Part shown: piece after piece, positions 8,001 through 14,083 of the stretch
How the letters are laid out: every line of letters starts with the position of its first letter
How positions within the stretch are numbered: position 1 is the stretch's first letter
Assembly (NCBI GenBank): GCA_949879775.1
Contig: CATLBW010000016.1
Span: forward strand, 1-36,709
Direction: 5' to 3'
Source: an uncultured Lachnospiraceae bacterium
Lineage (GTDB): Bacteria; Bacillota; Clostridia; Lachnospirales; Lachnospiraceae
Length of the DNA stretch: 36,709 nt
Position numbers and translations under genes: made by a program
Notes under the pieces: model-generated
Seen by the model: only the letters and a program-made list of their open reading frames with translations
Databases searched by the model: none
Told to the model about the DNA's origin: nothing

Positions 8001-8687
8001 ATGAGAAACAGCCGTTTACGCGCAGCGCAGGTAAATAATGTAGATAATGGGACCATGAAGGTCCAAGTGACTTCTGCCGTGGGCCTGATACCGGTCCAAG
8101 ACGCCAGGGTCTCAATTTCTTATTCCGGTGACCCCCAGAATACTTTAGAGCAGATTTCCACGAATGCGGAAGGGCAGTCTGAAGTACTTACGCTGGCGGC
8201 GCCGCCGCTGGAATACAGTATGGAGCCAGAGCAGCCAGTCCAGCCTTATGCGGAATATAACTTAATAGTGGAAGCGGAGGGCTACCGCCCGGTCAGCATT
8301 GAAAATGTGGATGTGTTCTCTGGCGAGCTGTCTTTGCAGGATGTGCGGATGGAACCCTTGGAAGTCTCTGAGGAGGAAAAAAATATCGTCATTCCGGCAA
8401 ACACATTGTTTGGGAATTTCCCGCCGAAGATTGCAGAGGCGGAGATTAAGCCTGTGGATGAGAGCGGCGAGATCGTCCTCAGCCGCGTGGTGGTGCCGGA
8501 ATATGTGGTCGTCCACGATGGGACGCCCGGGGATTCCACAGCCGGCGACTATTATGTAAGGTATAAAGATTACATTAAGAATGTGGCGTCCAGTGAGATT
8601 TACGCGACCTGGCCGGAGAGCACAATCCGGGCGAATATCCTGGCGATAATGTCCTTTACCTTGAACCGGGTGTATACGGAGTGGTAA
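8001..8687 (+). CDS. sleC: Spore cortex-lytic enzyme SleC, N-terminal part (gene interrupted)
   Basis: This encodes the first 228 residues of a SleC-type spore cortex hydrolase. Members of the family are made during sporulation and degrade cortex peptidoglycan at germination after activation by Csp proteases. The text VVHDGTPGDSTAGDYYVRYKDYIKNVASSEIYATWPESTIRANILAIMSFTLNRVYTEW closely resembles the clostridial SleC sequence I remember, and the frame stops exactly at an 11-bp repeat (8676-8686) through a TAA at 8685-8687. The remainder of the protein is at 12732-13316. I chose the ATG at 8001, with AGAGG at 7991-7995; the upstream GTG at 7995 overlaps that site. As it stands this half lacks the conserved later half and the peptidoglycan-binding domain and should be inactive. 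Confidence 0.88.
   Translation: MRNSRLRAAQVNNVDNGTMKVQVTSAVGLIPVQDARVSISYSGDPQNTLEQISTNAEGQSEVLTLAAPPLEYSMEPEQPVQPYAEYNLIVEAEGYRPVSIENVDVFSGELSLQDVRMEPLEVSEEEKNIVIPANTLFGNFPPKIAEAEIKPVDESGEIVLSRVVVPEYVVVHDGTPGDSTAGDYYVRYKDYIKNVASSEIYATWPESTIRANILAIMSFTLNRVYTEW
8676..8686 (+). repeat. Left attachment-site core (direct repeat)
   Basis: ACGGAGTGGTA is identical to 12723-12733. It lies within the sleC codons Thr-Glu-Trp-Tyr. The bases left of the core (TGTAT) belong to sleC and those right of it (ACTTCG) belong to the element. Confidence 0.85.
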
Positions 8688-8754
8688 CTTCGTATAGTAT
8701 GATTCAGGAGTGCAGAAACCTGATTGTGAATGAGCTGATTATTAGAATAACAGG

Positions 8755-8807
8755 AAAAAACACTTATCAGCTTGAGTATTGCCGATAGGATGTATTCAGT
8801 GTTTTTT
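8755..8807 (+). terminator. A-run/T-run hairpin near left end of element
   Basis: AAAAAACACT at 8755-8764 pairs perfectly with AGTGTTTTTT at 8798-8807, and TATC/GATA (8765-8768 and 8783-8786) can extend the stem. It looks like a bidirectional Rho-independent terminator. In the excised circle it would lie just after the extended recombinase stop codon (TAG at 8786-8788), so it may be the natural recombinase terminator. In the chromosome it would stop transcripts reading in from sleC. Confidence 0.6.
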
Positions 8808-8874
8808 ACTGGATATCCATTGTAAATATAACCGTAAATAATCAGTTTATTCACATAGAAAAGAGGTTTCTTAT

Positions 8875-9138
8875 ATGAAGGTTCGAGAAAATAAGTCAAT
8901 AACCATCTATCAAAGTCAAAACAGACGCGGACAGGCGGACAAGCCTTACGGATTCGATAAATCCTATCGTGTAACAAGCGGTGATACAAAACAACTGGAA
9001 GAAGCAGTGGAATGGGATAACTGCCTTGTGAAATACAGGGATGATTACAGAAAGGCGAGCAATTATATTCAAGCTGATAAAAGTTTATGGAACCGGCGGT
9101 CAGCGTCAGAGATTGCGAATCTGCTCAATGAGATTTAA
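8875..9138 (+). CDS. Hypothetical protein in element
   Basis: This frame encodes an 87-residue, hydrophilic, charged protein with no signal peptide or membrane segment. The start at 8875 has a plausible AGAGG ribosome site. I recognise no family. The 3' end overlaps the next frame by 11 bases, so the two could be coupled genes or a single frameshifted gene. It is the first gene inside the left end of the sleC element. Confidence 0.5.
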   Translation: MKVRENKSITIYQSQNRRGQADKPYGFDKSYRVTSGDTKQLEEAVEWDNCLVKYRDDYRKASNYIQADKSLWNRRSASEIANLLNEI

Positions 9139-9403
9139 GAACCTGCGTATTTCAAGTGCTAAAATAGGTAAACTGCTCGTCAGAATAGAGGAATTAAACG
9201 TCTGGAGTGTCATTCGGGAAAGAAAAATCAATTTTTCAGGGGAGGAACTGAAATATAATAATGAAGCATTAATAGACCTTTATGATTCTTCTAAATTGAT
9301 ATCTAAGACTTATAGAGAACTTGGCATATTGAGATGGTTGTATGAGGATATGAGCACATCTGACCATGATTTAAAATATGCAACCGAAGCCCAAGTTGCG
9401 TAA
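9128..9403 (+). CDS. Hypothetical protein in element
   Basis: From an ATG at 9128 this frame encodes about 91 residues (MRFKNLRISSAKIGKLL...), mostly helical and charged by eye, with no recognisable motif. It overlaps the end of the preceding frame and has no clear ribosome site of its own, so it is either translationally coupled or the continuation of a gene broken by a frameshift. An open frame extends upstream to 9041. Confidence 0.4.
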   Translation: MRFKNLRISSAKIGKLLVRIEELNVWSVIRERKINFSGEELKYNNEALIDLYDSSKLISKTYRELGILRWLYEDMSTSDHDLKYATEAQVA

Positions 9404-9447
9404 AAGCAAACCGAAATTGATGTGATGAATTGTTTTTCACACATTGA

Positions 9448-9476
9448 TTGAATTGATGATAAATCGGTGTTATACT
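9448..9476 (+). promoter_or_regulatory. SigA-type promoter of the toxin-antitoxin pair
   Basis: TTGAAT (9448-9453), 17 bases, TATACT (9471-9476). Two inverted repeats flank it and could be autoregulatory operators: TGTGA/TCACA at 9421-9425 and 9437-9441, and GGGAA/TTCCC at 9489-9493 and 9504-9508. Confidence 0.5.
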
Positions 9477-9545
9477 ATGTTAAAAATAGGGAAAACTCCT
9501 AAATTCCCAAATCTGCATTTAAAAATCTGAAAAGGAGGCATATCT

Positions 9546-9770
9546 ATGTTAGCAGCGGTTAGAGGCATCGTTCGTGGAAATACAGTTATCATAGAAGATG
9601 AAGATTTACGTCCATATGATGGAACAGAAGTGATTGTAACATTATTGGGCAGTACTATACAAAAGAAACAGAAAAAAGCAGTCGATTGGGACAGTTTTGC
9701 AATTCCAAGCGAAAGAGGAAAAAATGTCGATGAATATATGAGGGAGATGCGTGACAATGACAGATTGTAG
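9546..9770 (+). CDS. VapB-type antitoxin
   Basis: This 74-residue protein starts after a strong AAGGAGG site. The N-terminal half (VRGIVRGNTVIIEDEDLRPYDGTEVIVTLLG) reads as a small beta-rich domain of the kind seen in AbrB/DUF2281-like antitoxins. The C-terminal half is charged and probably binds the toxin. It overlaps the downstream PIN-domain gene by about 14-20 bases, the usual antitoxin-first order. It probably represses its own promoter at 9448-9476. The family assignment rests on context plus fold pattern, not a diagnostic motif. Confidence 0.72.
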   Translation: MLAAVRGIVRGNTVIIEDEDLRPYDGTEVIVTLLGSTIQKKQKKAVDWDSFAIPSERGKNVDEYMREMRDNDRL

Positions 9771-10191
9771 GAAAGTATTTGTTGATACGGCACCATTCAT
9801 ATACTATATTGAGAAAGATGAGAATAATCCGCTTTATTTTGAAAAGGTTAAAAAATTTTTCCGTGAATGTTATGATAATGGTATAGAATTTGTATCTTCT
9901 GTTATCACGGTAGAGGAATATCTTGTATTTCCTTATCGGATTCAGTCACAATGCTATGTAGATATGTTTTACAAACTGATGGAAACGGTAGATATGGATA
10001 TCATGGAAATCAATCAGGAAATTGCAAAAAAGGCTGCTGGAATCAGGGCAGAATACAGAGGTTTTAAAGGGATGGACGCCTTACAGTTAGCGGCTGCCTG
10101 TCTGGCTGATTGCGATTTGTTTTTGACAAATGATAAACAGTTAAAACAGTTTCGGGAATTAACCTGCATTACGGTTGGCGATTTAGAATAA
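9757..10191 (+). CDS. PIN-domain ribonuclease toxin, VapC-type
   Basis: This PIN-domain protein of about 144 residues is the predicted ribonuclease toxin of a type II toxin-antitoxin pair. The acidic metal-binding residues are recognisable: Asp in FVDTAPFIYYIE near the N terminus, Glu in TVEEYL, Asp in FKGMDALQLAAA and Asp in FLTNDKQL. The start is the ATG at 9757 or the GTG at 9751, both inside the antitoxin gene, indicating coupling. A terminator hairpin follows at 10231. In the element the pair could penalise loss of the DNA, which bears on whether excision is tolerated in growing cells. Confidence 0.85.
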   Translation: MTDCRKVFVDTAPFIYYIEKDENNPLYFEKVKKFFRECYDNGIEFVSSVITVEEYLVFPYRIQSQCYVDMFYKLMETVDMDIMEINQEIAKKAAGIRAEYRGFKGMDALQLAAACLADCDLFLTNDKQLKQFRELTCITVGDLE

Positions 10192-10230
10192 CGAAATCAT
10201 TTCTTTTCGCTTATATTTCTGAATGGGAAA

Positions 10231-10267
10231 ACAGTTATAGTCTCATGGGATTATGGCTGTTTTTTTT
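10231..10267 (+). terminator. Rho-independent terminator after VapC
   Basis: ACAGTTATAGTC (10231-10242) pairs with GATTATGGCTGT (10249-10260) through A-U, G-C and G-U pairs around a six-base loop, followed by seven T (10261-10267). Confidence 0.85.
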
Positions 10268-10336
10268 ATAAGCAATATAAAAGTTACTGTTTCGTTTATA
10301 CTATCTGCGCTAAATATTACGAAATTATTAACTCAT

Positions 10337-10365
10337 TTGTTTGAGCTTTGATTTTATCTTATAAT
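10337..10365 (+). promoter_or_regulatory. Candidate promoter upstream of the recombinase genes
   Basis: TTGTTT (10337-10342), 17 bases, consensus TATAAT (10360-10365). Slightly downstream, CATAACAT (10376-10389 region) fits the SigE/SigK -10 form CATAnnnT, but no matching -35 is clear. Confidence 0.35.
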
Positions 10366-10386
10366 ATGTATATCGGGACATAACAT

Positions 10387-10533
10387 GATATTGACTTAGA
10401 AATTCTTCCCAAATATGGTTATACATATGATGCTTTTTTCCCGGGAGCGGATTATCGCTATTATCCCAATCAGATGGTATTTCACAAAATATTTGACGCA
10501 TTGGAAAATTTCAAAAATATGATAAGAAGTTAA
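10387..10533 (+). pseudogene. Remnant of a decayed coding sequence
   Basis: One frame reads 48 residues with protein-like composition (DIDLEILPKYGYTYDAFFPG...MVFHKIFDALENFKN) and ends in TAA at 10531-10533. It has no start codon and is preceded in frame by a stop. It may be the C-terminal end of a lost gene. The rest of the 10192-10689 gap holds a terminator, a candidate promoter and no other feature I can support. Confidence 0.35.
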
Positions 10534-10689
10534 GGGAGGTGCCTATATAGTATGTATGATAGTAGTTAAAGCAGGTTCGATTAAGATACAATTATGAAAA
10601 GGGATATTTCAGATTGTCTTTCTCCTTGTGAATTCTCCACGCAATCTAAAGGCATTAAGATTTTAAACTCTGAAAAATCAGGAGGAAAG

Positions 10690-11031
10690 ATGCCAATGGG
10701 CGCTAATAAAAAGATTATTTCTACAGAAGATAATTTTAAGAATAATTTTCCTCATGGAAATGCCCCCGAATACGACAAGCTGTTCCAAAATAGAAATAGG
10801 ATAAATAAAGTTGGCAGGGGAAGTTCCATGAACCAAGAAGACTGGAAACGTTTAGAACGGAAGCAAAATGGGATGAAAGTGATACTGGAATTTCCGAGAA
10901 AATCGGAAAGGGAAGAAGACATAAAGAATGAAGAAAATATGGAAAGAGAAGTGAAAGGGGTTCTCTCAATCGTTCTTCAAGAATATTTAATGAAAAATGG
11001 AGAAAAGGAAGTGGTGCATGAACGGAAATAA
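10690..11031 (+). CDS. Small charged protein overlapping the recombinase (possible directionality factor)
   Basis: The open frame runs from 10594, but the best ribosome site (GGAGG at 10681-10685) favours the ATG at 10690, or one at 10696, giving about 113 residues. The conserved-looking part is the C terminus (WKRLERKQNGMKVILEFPRK...EVKGVLSIVLQEYLMKNGEKE), which could also be made from an internal ATG at 10828. It is strongly charged and has no membrane segment. It overlaps the recombinase start by 14 bases in the same transcript. Small genes next to large serine recombinases often encode recombination directionality factors; that role here is inference from position only. Confidence 0.55.
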   Translation: MPMGANKKIISTEDNFKNNFPHGNAPEYDKLFQNRNRINKVGRGSSMNQEDWKRLERKQNGMKVILEFPRKSEREEDIKNEENMEREVKGVLSIVLQEYLMKNGEKEVVHERK

Positions 11032-12751
11032 AGAATTGATTTCAGACAGGGATACCCGCAAAAAACGTGTCCGAATGCTATTGCGTGTCAGCTCCGAACA
11101 GCAATTGGAATCGGATGGGGATTTGGCTGTGCAGAGACAGATTGTTTTGGAGTATGTGAAAACTCATCCTGACTGGCTCTTAGATGAAAAAGAATATTTT
11201 GAGGGAGGCGTCAGCGGATATAAAAACTCTGTTGCAGACCGTGAGATATTACAGGAAGCATATCGGGACGCAGCCAATGGAGAGTACGACATCTTAGTTG
11301 TATATAAAGATGACAGGATTGGGCGCAGGATGTGGGAAATCGGCGGGTATATAATGTCTTTAAAAAGTCTGGGGGTAGATATCTATACGGTAAAGGATGG
11401 GTGCATTTCTCCAGAAAGTAATGATATCATGGGGCAGATGATGTTAGCGCTGCGGTATGGAAATGCCCAAAAAAGCAGCGTAGACACTGGAATGCGTGTC
11501 AAGGACACCGCCAGGAAGTTAGTCCAGTCAGGAAAGTTCATGGGCGGGAAGCCTCCTTATGGTTACATATTAGAACATTCCGGTGAAATCAGCAAACATG
11601 GACGCGCCTTGAAACATCTGGTTATCCAGCATGAACAGGCAGAGGCTGTCAGGCATATTTACGATTTGTCTCTGCGCAAAGAATATGGTTCCGCCAAAAT
11701 TGCAAACATCCTGAACACAGAAGAACGGTACAAAAACCTGGCGCCCAATGATGTCTGGAAAAGCGGAACGGTTACCAGCATTTTGACAAATCCAATTTAT
11801 GCGGGCTATACCGCATATAACCGCAGAGAAAGCCTGAATGGAAGACACCGCAGCCTGGACAGGGAAGAATGGGTTCTTTCGCAAAATGCAAATCCGAATC
11901 TTGTTATAATTGATGAGGACACATGGCAGAGCGTGCAGAGGAAACGGGAAATGCGAAGCAGTAAATACATGAAGTCACTGAAAAATCAGGATGTGACAGT
12001 GATTGGGCGCAATGACGGTATGCTGTCCCTGGCAGACGTCCTGCATTGCGGATATTGCGGCTGTAAAATGGTGAATGGAAGCAAATACAATTACTGGACA
12101 ATTAAGGGAACGGGAGAGCGCAGAAGCAGCAGGACAGCCATTTACAAGTGCCAGAATGCATGGCAGGGCGTTCCCCATGATAAGACAAAACAATACCGGG
12201 CAGATAAGATTGAACCGATTGTGTATGAAGCGTTGGCAGAGTATATCGGAAAATTACAGGAGAACGAAAACATCTTTGTACAGATTGCAGAGAATAACAG
12301 CCTGGAAAAAAAGAGAAAGGAAAAGGATTTGGAAATGGCAAGAAAAGAATTGGATAAAATCAGAAATGATATCAGCGTCATGGAAGACCATATCCCGGAC
12401 GCTATGACCGGGACATATCCGCTTACTTTAGAGGATTTAGTCCGTAATATTGACGAAAAAAAAGAGAAAGAGAAAAAGCAGGCGGCTGTGGTGCAGGAAA
12501 AAGAAACGATGTTAAATAATACAACCGTCACGGCAAACGATTGGGCAGAAATCAGGAAGAAAATACCTACATGGCGGGAAATGTTTTTATATGCCGACAC
12601 ACCCACAAAACGCGTGCTGGTAAACAAATTGATTGCGCGCATAGATATTACCAGGGAACAGGTAATTATCCGTTTTAAAATCAGCCTTGAGGAGTTTCTG
12701 CCCAAGTCCCGAATTACCGGTAACGGAGTGGTATCGCAACAAAGGCTATGA
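11018..12751 (+). CDS. Large serine recombinase
   Basis: This 577-residue site-specific recombinase should carry out integration or excision of the element. The N-terminal resolvase domain has LLRVSSEQQ with catalytic Ser25 and the DDRIGRR motif. The recombinase domain follows (GGKPPYGY, NDVWKSGTVTSILTNPIYAGY), then a zinc-ribbon domain (CGYCGCKM near 343, further Cys near 377) and a long coiled coil at about 420-500. The start at 11018 has AAAAGGAAG at 11003-11011. The gene crosses the right repeat: its last five codons (SQQRL) are sleC DNA read out of frame. In the excised circle the frame would continue for 33 other codons to a TAG at 8786-8788, giving 605 residues. Confidence 0.95.
   Translation: MNGNKELISDRDTRKKRVRMLLRVSSEQQLESDGDLAVQRQIVLEYVKTHPDWLLDEKEYFEGGVSGYKNSVADREILQEAYRDAANGEYDILVVYKDDRIGRRMWEIGGYIMSLKSLGVDIYTVKDGCISPESNDIMGQMMLALRYGNAQKSSVDTGMRVKDTARKLVQSGKFMGGKPPYGYILEHSGEISKHGRALKHLVIQHEQAEAVRHIYDLSLRKEYGSAKIANILNTEERYKNLAPNDVWKSGTVTSILTNPIYAGYTAYNRRESLNGRHRSLDREEWVLSQNANPNLVIIDEDTWQSVQRKREMRSSKYMKSLKNQDVTVIGRNDGMLSLADVLHCGYCGCKMVNGSKYNYWTIKGTGERRSSRTAIYKCQNAWQGVPHDKTKQYRADKIEPIVYEALAEYIGKLQENENIFVQIAENNSLEKKRKEKDLEMARKELDKIRNDISVMEDHIPDAMTGTYPLTLEDLVRNIDEKKEKEKKQAAVVQEKETMLNNTTVTANDWAEIRKKIPTWREMFLYADTPTKRVLVNKLIARIDITREQVIIRFKISLEEFLPKSRITGNGVVSQQRL
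12723..12733 (+). repeat. Right attachment-site core (direct repeat)
   Basis: Identical to ACGGAGTGGTA at 8676-8686. It lies inside the 3' end of the recombinase gene and marks where the sleC frame resumes (TAT CGC AAC AAA). Confidence 0.85.
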
Positions 12752-13316
12752 TTTTACAATTACATCTTCTACGGCATACGACCATAAATGGGTGTATGGG
12801 AGGAATTATTTTGCCAGTATTTCCAGGGTGGTGGATGAAATGTTTAGCAATTATCTCTCAAGGCCTAATGTACGCCAGCCTATCCTTACGCAGTATTGTG
12901 ACGGGCAGAGGGTAACCTGCCCGAATTGGCTGAGCCAATGGGGTTCCAAATATTTGGGCGACCAGAATTATTCTGCGATCCAGATTTTGCGTTATTATTA
13001 TGGAAGCGATATGTACATCAATGAAGCGGAGGAGATTTCCGGCATCCCGGCGTCCTGGCCGAGGGAAAACCTTACGATTGGCTCTAGCGGGGAGAAGGTG
13101 CGTCAGATGCAGGAACAGTTAAACAGGATTGCCCAGGTGTATACGTCGATTCCCAGGATCACTGCCGACGGTTCTTTTGGGCCGGCGACAGCGGAGGCGG
13201 TCCGCAGGTTCCAGTCCGTGTTTGGGCTGCCCCAGACAGGGGTGGTCGACTATCCGACCTGGTATAAAATCTCAGAAATCTATGTAGGGGTCACCAGGAT
13301 TGCAGAATTGAACTGA
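12723..13316 (+). CDS. sleC: Spore cortex-lytic enzyme SleC, C-terminal part (gene interrupted)
   Basis: This frame encodes the rest of SleC: from the repeat it reads TEWYRNKGYDFTITSSTAYDHKW and ends ITRIAELN-like at 13316, adding 194 residues after the junction. The conserved segment NVRQPILTQYCDGQRVTCPNWLSQWGSKYLG is present. The C-terminal peptidoglycan-binding domain follows (LTIGSSGEKVRQMQEQLNRIA...GSFGPATAEAVRRFQSVFGLPQTGVVDYPTWYKI). It has no start codon or ribosome site of its own, so it should be silent unless the element is removed. The rejoined 422-residue length matches clostridial SleC proteins, and no further frameshift or stop is seen, which argues against long-standing decay. 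Confidence 0.88.
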   Translation, partial: TEWYRNKGYDFTITSSTAYDHKWVYGRNYFASISRVVDEMFSNYLSRPNVRQPILTQYCDGQRVTCPNWLSQWGSKYLGDQNYSAIQILRYYYGSDMYINEAEEISGIPASWPRENLTIGSSGEKVRQMQEQLNRIAQVYTSIPRITADGSFGPATAEAVRRFQSVFGLPQTGVVDYPTWYKISEIYVGVTRIAELN

Positions 13317-13423
13317 CGTGCAGATGATTTATATTAATTATGTTTTTCATGATATTCCGGGGCGCTTTTGGGGCATACTGCTAGTGCGGCAAATTTGCGA
13401 ATGAATAAAAAGGAGGCAATATC

Positions 13424-13789
13424 ATGAAATTTTATAAGTGCAGTGAATGCCAGAGCGTAGCTATGGAAATTGTACCCGGAGAATCCGCAGGAAGCAAAGT
13501 GTTCCAGGAATTGAAAGCGAACACTACGGACGCATCCGGGGAAAAGCATGTTCCGGTCATCACCAATAAGGGCAATAAGGTGCAGGTAAAGGTGGGAGAG
13601 CTGGAACACCCGATGCTGCCAGAGCATTACATTATGTGGATTTACCTGGAAACGGAACAGGGGGGCCATCTGCGGCTTCTTTTGCCTGGGGATAAGCCGG
13701 AGGCTGAGTTCCAGGTAGAAGACGGCGACAAGGTCGTTGCGGTATATGAATACTGTAACCTCCACGGGCTTTGGAAAGCTGTCTGCTGA
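13424..13789 (+). CDS. dfx: Superoxide reductase (desulfoferrodoxin family)
   Basis: This enzyme reduces superoxide to hydrogen peroxide in anaerobes without making oxygen. The iron ligands of the SOR centre can be seen in order: His in KHVPV, His in EHPM, His in EHYI, and Cys and His in EYCNLHGLWK at the C terminus. The N terminus has one CxxC (Cys6, Cys9) but not the CC pair needed for a full desulforedoxin iron site, so it may lack the second centre. The 121-residue length is normal. The ribosome site is AAGGAGG shortly before the ATG. It is probably transcribed alone and ends before a strong hairpin. Confidence 0.9.
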   Translation: MKFYKCSECQSVAMEIVPGESAGSKVFQELKANTTDASGEKHVPVITNKGNKVQVKVGELEHPMLPEHYIMWIYLETEQGGHLRLLLPGDKPEAEFQVEDGDKVVAVYEYCNLHGLWKAVC

Positions 13790-13843
13790 TGGTAGGCAGC
13801 TTGTGGGTTCACTGTAAGTGAGGAGCCATTGGAAGATGTCTTT

Positions 13844-13877
13844 AAGGTCCCGGCATATTGCGTATGCCCGGGACCTT
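13844..13877 (+). terminator. Strong hairpin after superoxide reductase gene
   Basis: AAGGTCCCGGCATA pairs with TATGCCCGGGACCTT with one bulged G around a short loop. No T-run follows, so termination is uncertain; it may instead stabilise the mRNA 3' end. Confidence 0.45.
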
Positions 13878-13923
13878 AGAGTATATCGGAAAGCTTCTGG
13901 CTGAAAAAAGTTTTAAGATTTAG

Positions 13924-13952
13924 TTCCAATAAAGCGGATTTTGTGGTAAAAT
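13924..13952 (+). promoter_or_regulatory. Candidate promoter for aspartokinase
   Basis: TTCCAA (13924-13929), 17 bases, TAAAAT (13947-13952). The -10 sits within a small dyad TGGTA-AAA-TACCA. Confidence 0.45.
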
Positions 13953-13974
13953 ACCATCTGATTATAGGTTTTTA

Positions 13975-14069
13975 GGGCCTTTCATATATGGGAAGGCCCA
14001 TGGATGCCGGGTCCCGGCAGGAAAAGGAGACTGTAAGAAAGGAAGGTATATAAGGCGTAATCCGCCTTA
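13975..14069 (+). promoter_or_regulatory. Structured 5' leader of aspartokinase
   Basis: Three consecutive hairpins: GGGCCTT/AAGGCCC (13975-13981, 13993-13999), the near-perfect palindrome TGCCGGG-T-CCCGGCA (14005-14019) and TAAGGCG/CGCCTTA (14051-14057, 14063-14069). The conserved lysine-riboswitch and T-box motifs are not seen. Confidence 0.4.
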
Positions 14070-14083
14070 TAGCAGTGGAGGAT

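Larger units (their letters stand above)
8676..12733 (+). mobile_element. 4,047-bp serine-recombinase element inserted in sleC (skin-like)
   Basis: The element is bounded by the direct repeat ACGGAGTGGTA at 8676-8686 and 12723-12733, giving a unit of 4,047 bp. Its inner edge on the right carries a large serine recombinase. It also carries a VapBC-type pair, two small unknown genes, a small gene overlapping the recombinase, and a decayed fragment. It is visibly more A+T-rich than the flanks. Recombination between the repeats would rebuild a continuous sleC frame (codons ACG GAG TGG TAT CGC) of 422 residues. The recombinase lies on the same strand as sleC, as in known sporulation-interrupting elements (sigK skin). 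No conjugation or phage structural genes are seen, so it cannot move between cells unaided. Confidence 0.88.

Noticed and set aside
12142..12705. 187-residue minus-strand frame
   Set aside because: It is antisense to the recombinase coiled coil and has no ribosome site or recognisable domain.
13790..14083. Lysine riboswitch before aspartokinase
   Set aside because: The conserved L-box core sequences are not seen; only generic hairpins.
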